A stretch of 29,821 bases of DNA, taken from NCBI GenBank assembly GCA_036557505.1, contig DATBHM010000103.1, positions 1 to 29,821 of the forward strand, written 5' to 3'. The translations under genes were made by a program, and so were the position numbers. Every line of letters starts with the position of its first letter. Within the stretch, counting starts at the first letter, position 1. The notes beneath the pieces are model-generated. The model was not told the DNA's origin. It searched no databases and was given only the letters and a program-made list of their open reading frames with translations. Of the stretch, positions 29,566-29,821 are shown piece by piece. The DNA is from DATBHM01 sp036557505 (GTDB lineage: Bacteria; Actinomycetota; UBA4738; JACQTL01).

Positions 29566-29821
29566 TTACGACGCCGCCACGACGGGGGGCCCGGAGGTCT
29601 CCGCGAGGGGGATGCGGACGATGAACGTCGACCCCGCCCCGAGGACGCTCCGGACCTCGACGTCGCCGCCGTGCGACTCGGCCACGTGGCGGACGATGGC
29701 GAGGCCGAGTCCCGTCCCGCCGGTGCCCCGGCTGCGGGCCGGGTCCACCCGGTAGAACCGTTCGAACACCCGGTCCAGGTCCCGGGCCGGGATCCCCAGC
29801 CCGGTGTCGGTGATGCGAAGC
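29566..29821 (-). CDS. Sensor histidine kinase, C-terminal end (partial)
   Basis: The last 84 residues of a two-component sensor kinase, cut by the right window edge. The HATPase_c domain is clear: DTGLGIP (G1 box), VFERFYRVDPARSR (F box), and GTGGTGLGLAIVRHVAESHGG (G2 box), followed by GAGSTFIVRIPL. It ends in a short hydrophobic tail. The phospho-accepting His, sensor domain and membrane segments lie beyond the window, and the partner response regulator is not visible. The F box and G2 pattern is that of the PhoR/EnvZ-like group. Confidence 0.95.
   Translation of the reverse strand, partial: LRITDTGLGIPARDLDRVFERFYRVDPARSRGTGGTGLGLAIVRHVAESHGGDVEVRSVLGAGSTFIVRIPLAETSGPPVVAAS

Overview
The window is about 29.8 kb of very GC-rich, densely coded bacterial chromosome. 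The gene content points to an actinobacterium (Actinomycetota), probably a deep-branching or uncultured lineage. The support is a coproporphyrin-type heme cluster with CpfC- and ChdC-like enzymes, F420-type LLM and PPOX oxidoreductases, the actinobacterial trio SCO1664 / DUF3090 / MSMEG_4193, frequent GTG starts, and many genes that seem to be transcribed without a leader. I see no tRNA, rRNA, CRISPR array or insertion sequence. No gene-free stretch exceeds about 210 bases. Placement below phylum is inference.

Layout. (1) 1-3.6 kb: the 3' end of a YbhB/PEBP-like gene, converging on a reverse-strand pair: a YyaL/SSP411-type thioredoxin-domain protein followed by a DNA photolyase. (2) 3.8-5.7 kb: a membrane-anchored HEAT-repeat protein, converging on an F420-type LLM oxidoreductase. 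(3) 5.7-11.4 kb: a heme operon, hemE-cpfC(hemH)-chdC(hemQ)-hemC-hemD-hemB. The ferrochelatase carries an internal four-cysteine segment and HemD is fused to a DUF952 domain. hemA, hemL and the coproporphyrinogen oxidase cgoX (hemY) are not in the window. (4) 11.5-12.9 kb: a VapBC-type toxin-antitoxin pair followed by a pirin. (5) 12.9-18.3 kb: a PaaK-like adenylating enzyme, a small PGRP-type amidase, and a reverse-strand operon of two atypical alpha/beta hydrolases, an acyl carrier protein and a FAAL-like AMP ligase. That four-gene set resembles the accessory genes of exosortase-A loci, but no exosortase is visible. (6) 18.4-23.4 kb: a histidine phosphatase, a translationally coupled PAS protein plus metallo-beta-lactamase-fold hydrolase, an SCP2 domain fused to an alpha/beta hydrolase, and an anchored beta-propeller protein. 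(7) 23.4-26.3 kb: a rhomboid protease with an N-terminal zinc-binding segment, an eIF2B-like protein divergent from a NadD-like nucleotidyltransferase, and a PPOX/F420 protein. (8) 26.3-29.8 kb: an ECF sigma factor coupled to an O6-alkylguanine methyltransferase, the SCO1664-DUF3090-MSMEG_4193 trio, and the C-terminal end of a sensor histidine kinase.

The genes are packed with 4-base start/stop overlaps (ATGA or GTGA). Two convergent pairs share a palindromic CTAG as stop codon on both strands. At least eleven genes have a TANNNT box 6-11 bases before the start codon and no Shine-Dalgarno sequence; this decides the start codon for several of them. The items most worth following up are the exosortase-like acyl module with nucleophile-deviant hydrolases, the sigma factor-methyltransferase pair, the HemD-DUF952 fusion, the SCP2-hydrolase fusion and the PAS/metallo-hydrolase pair.
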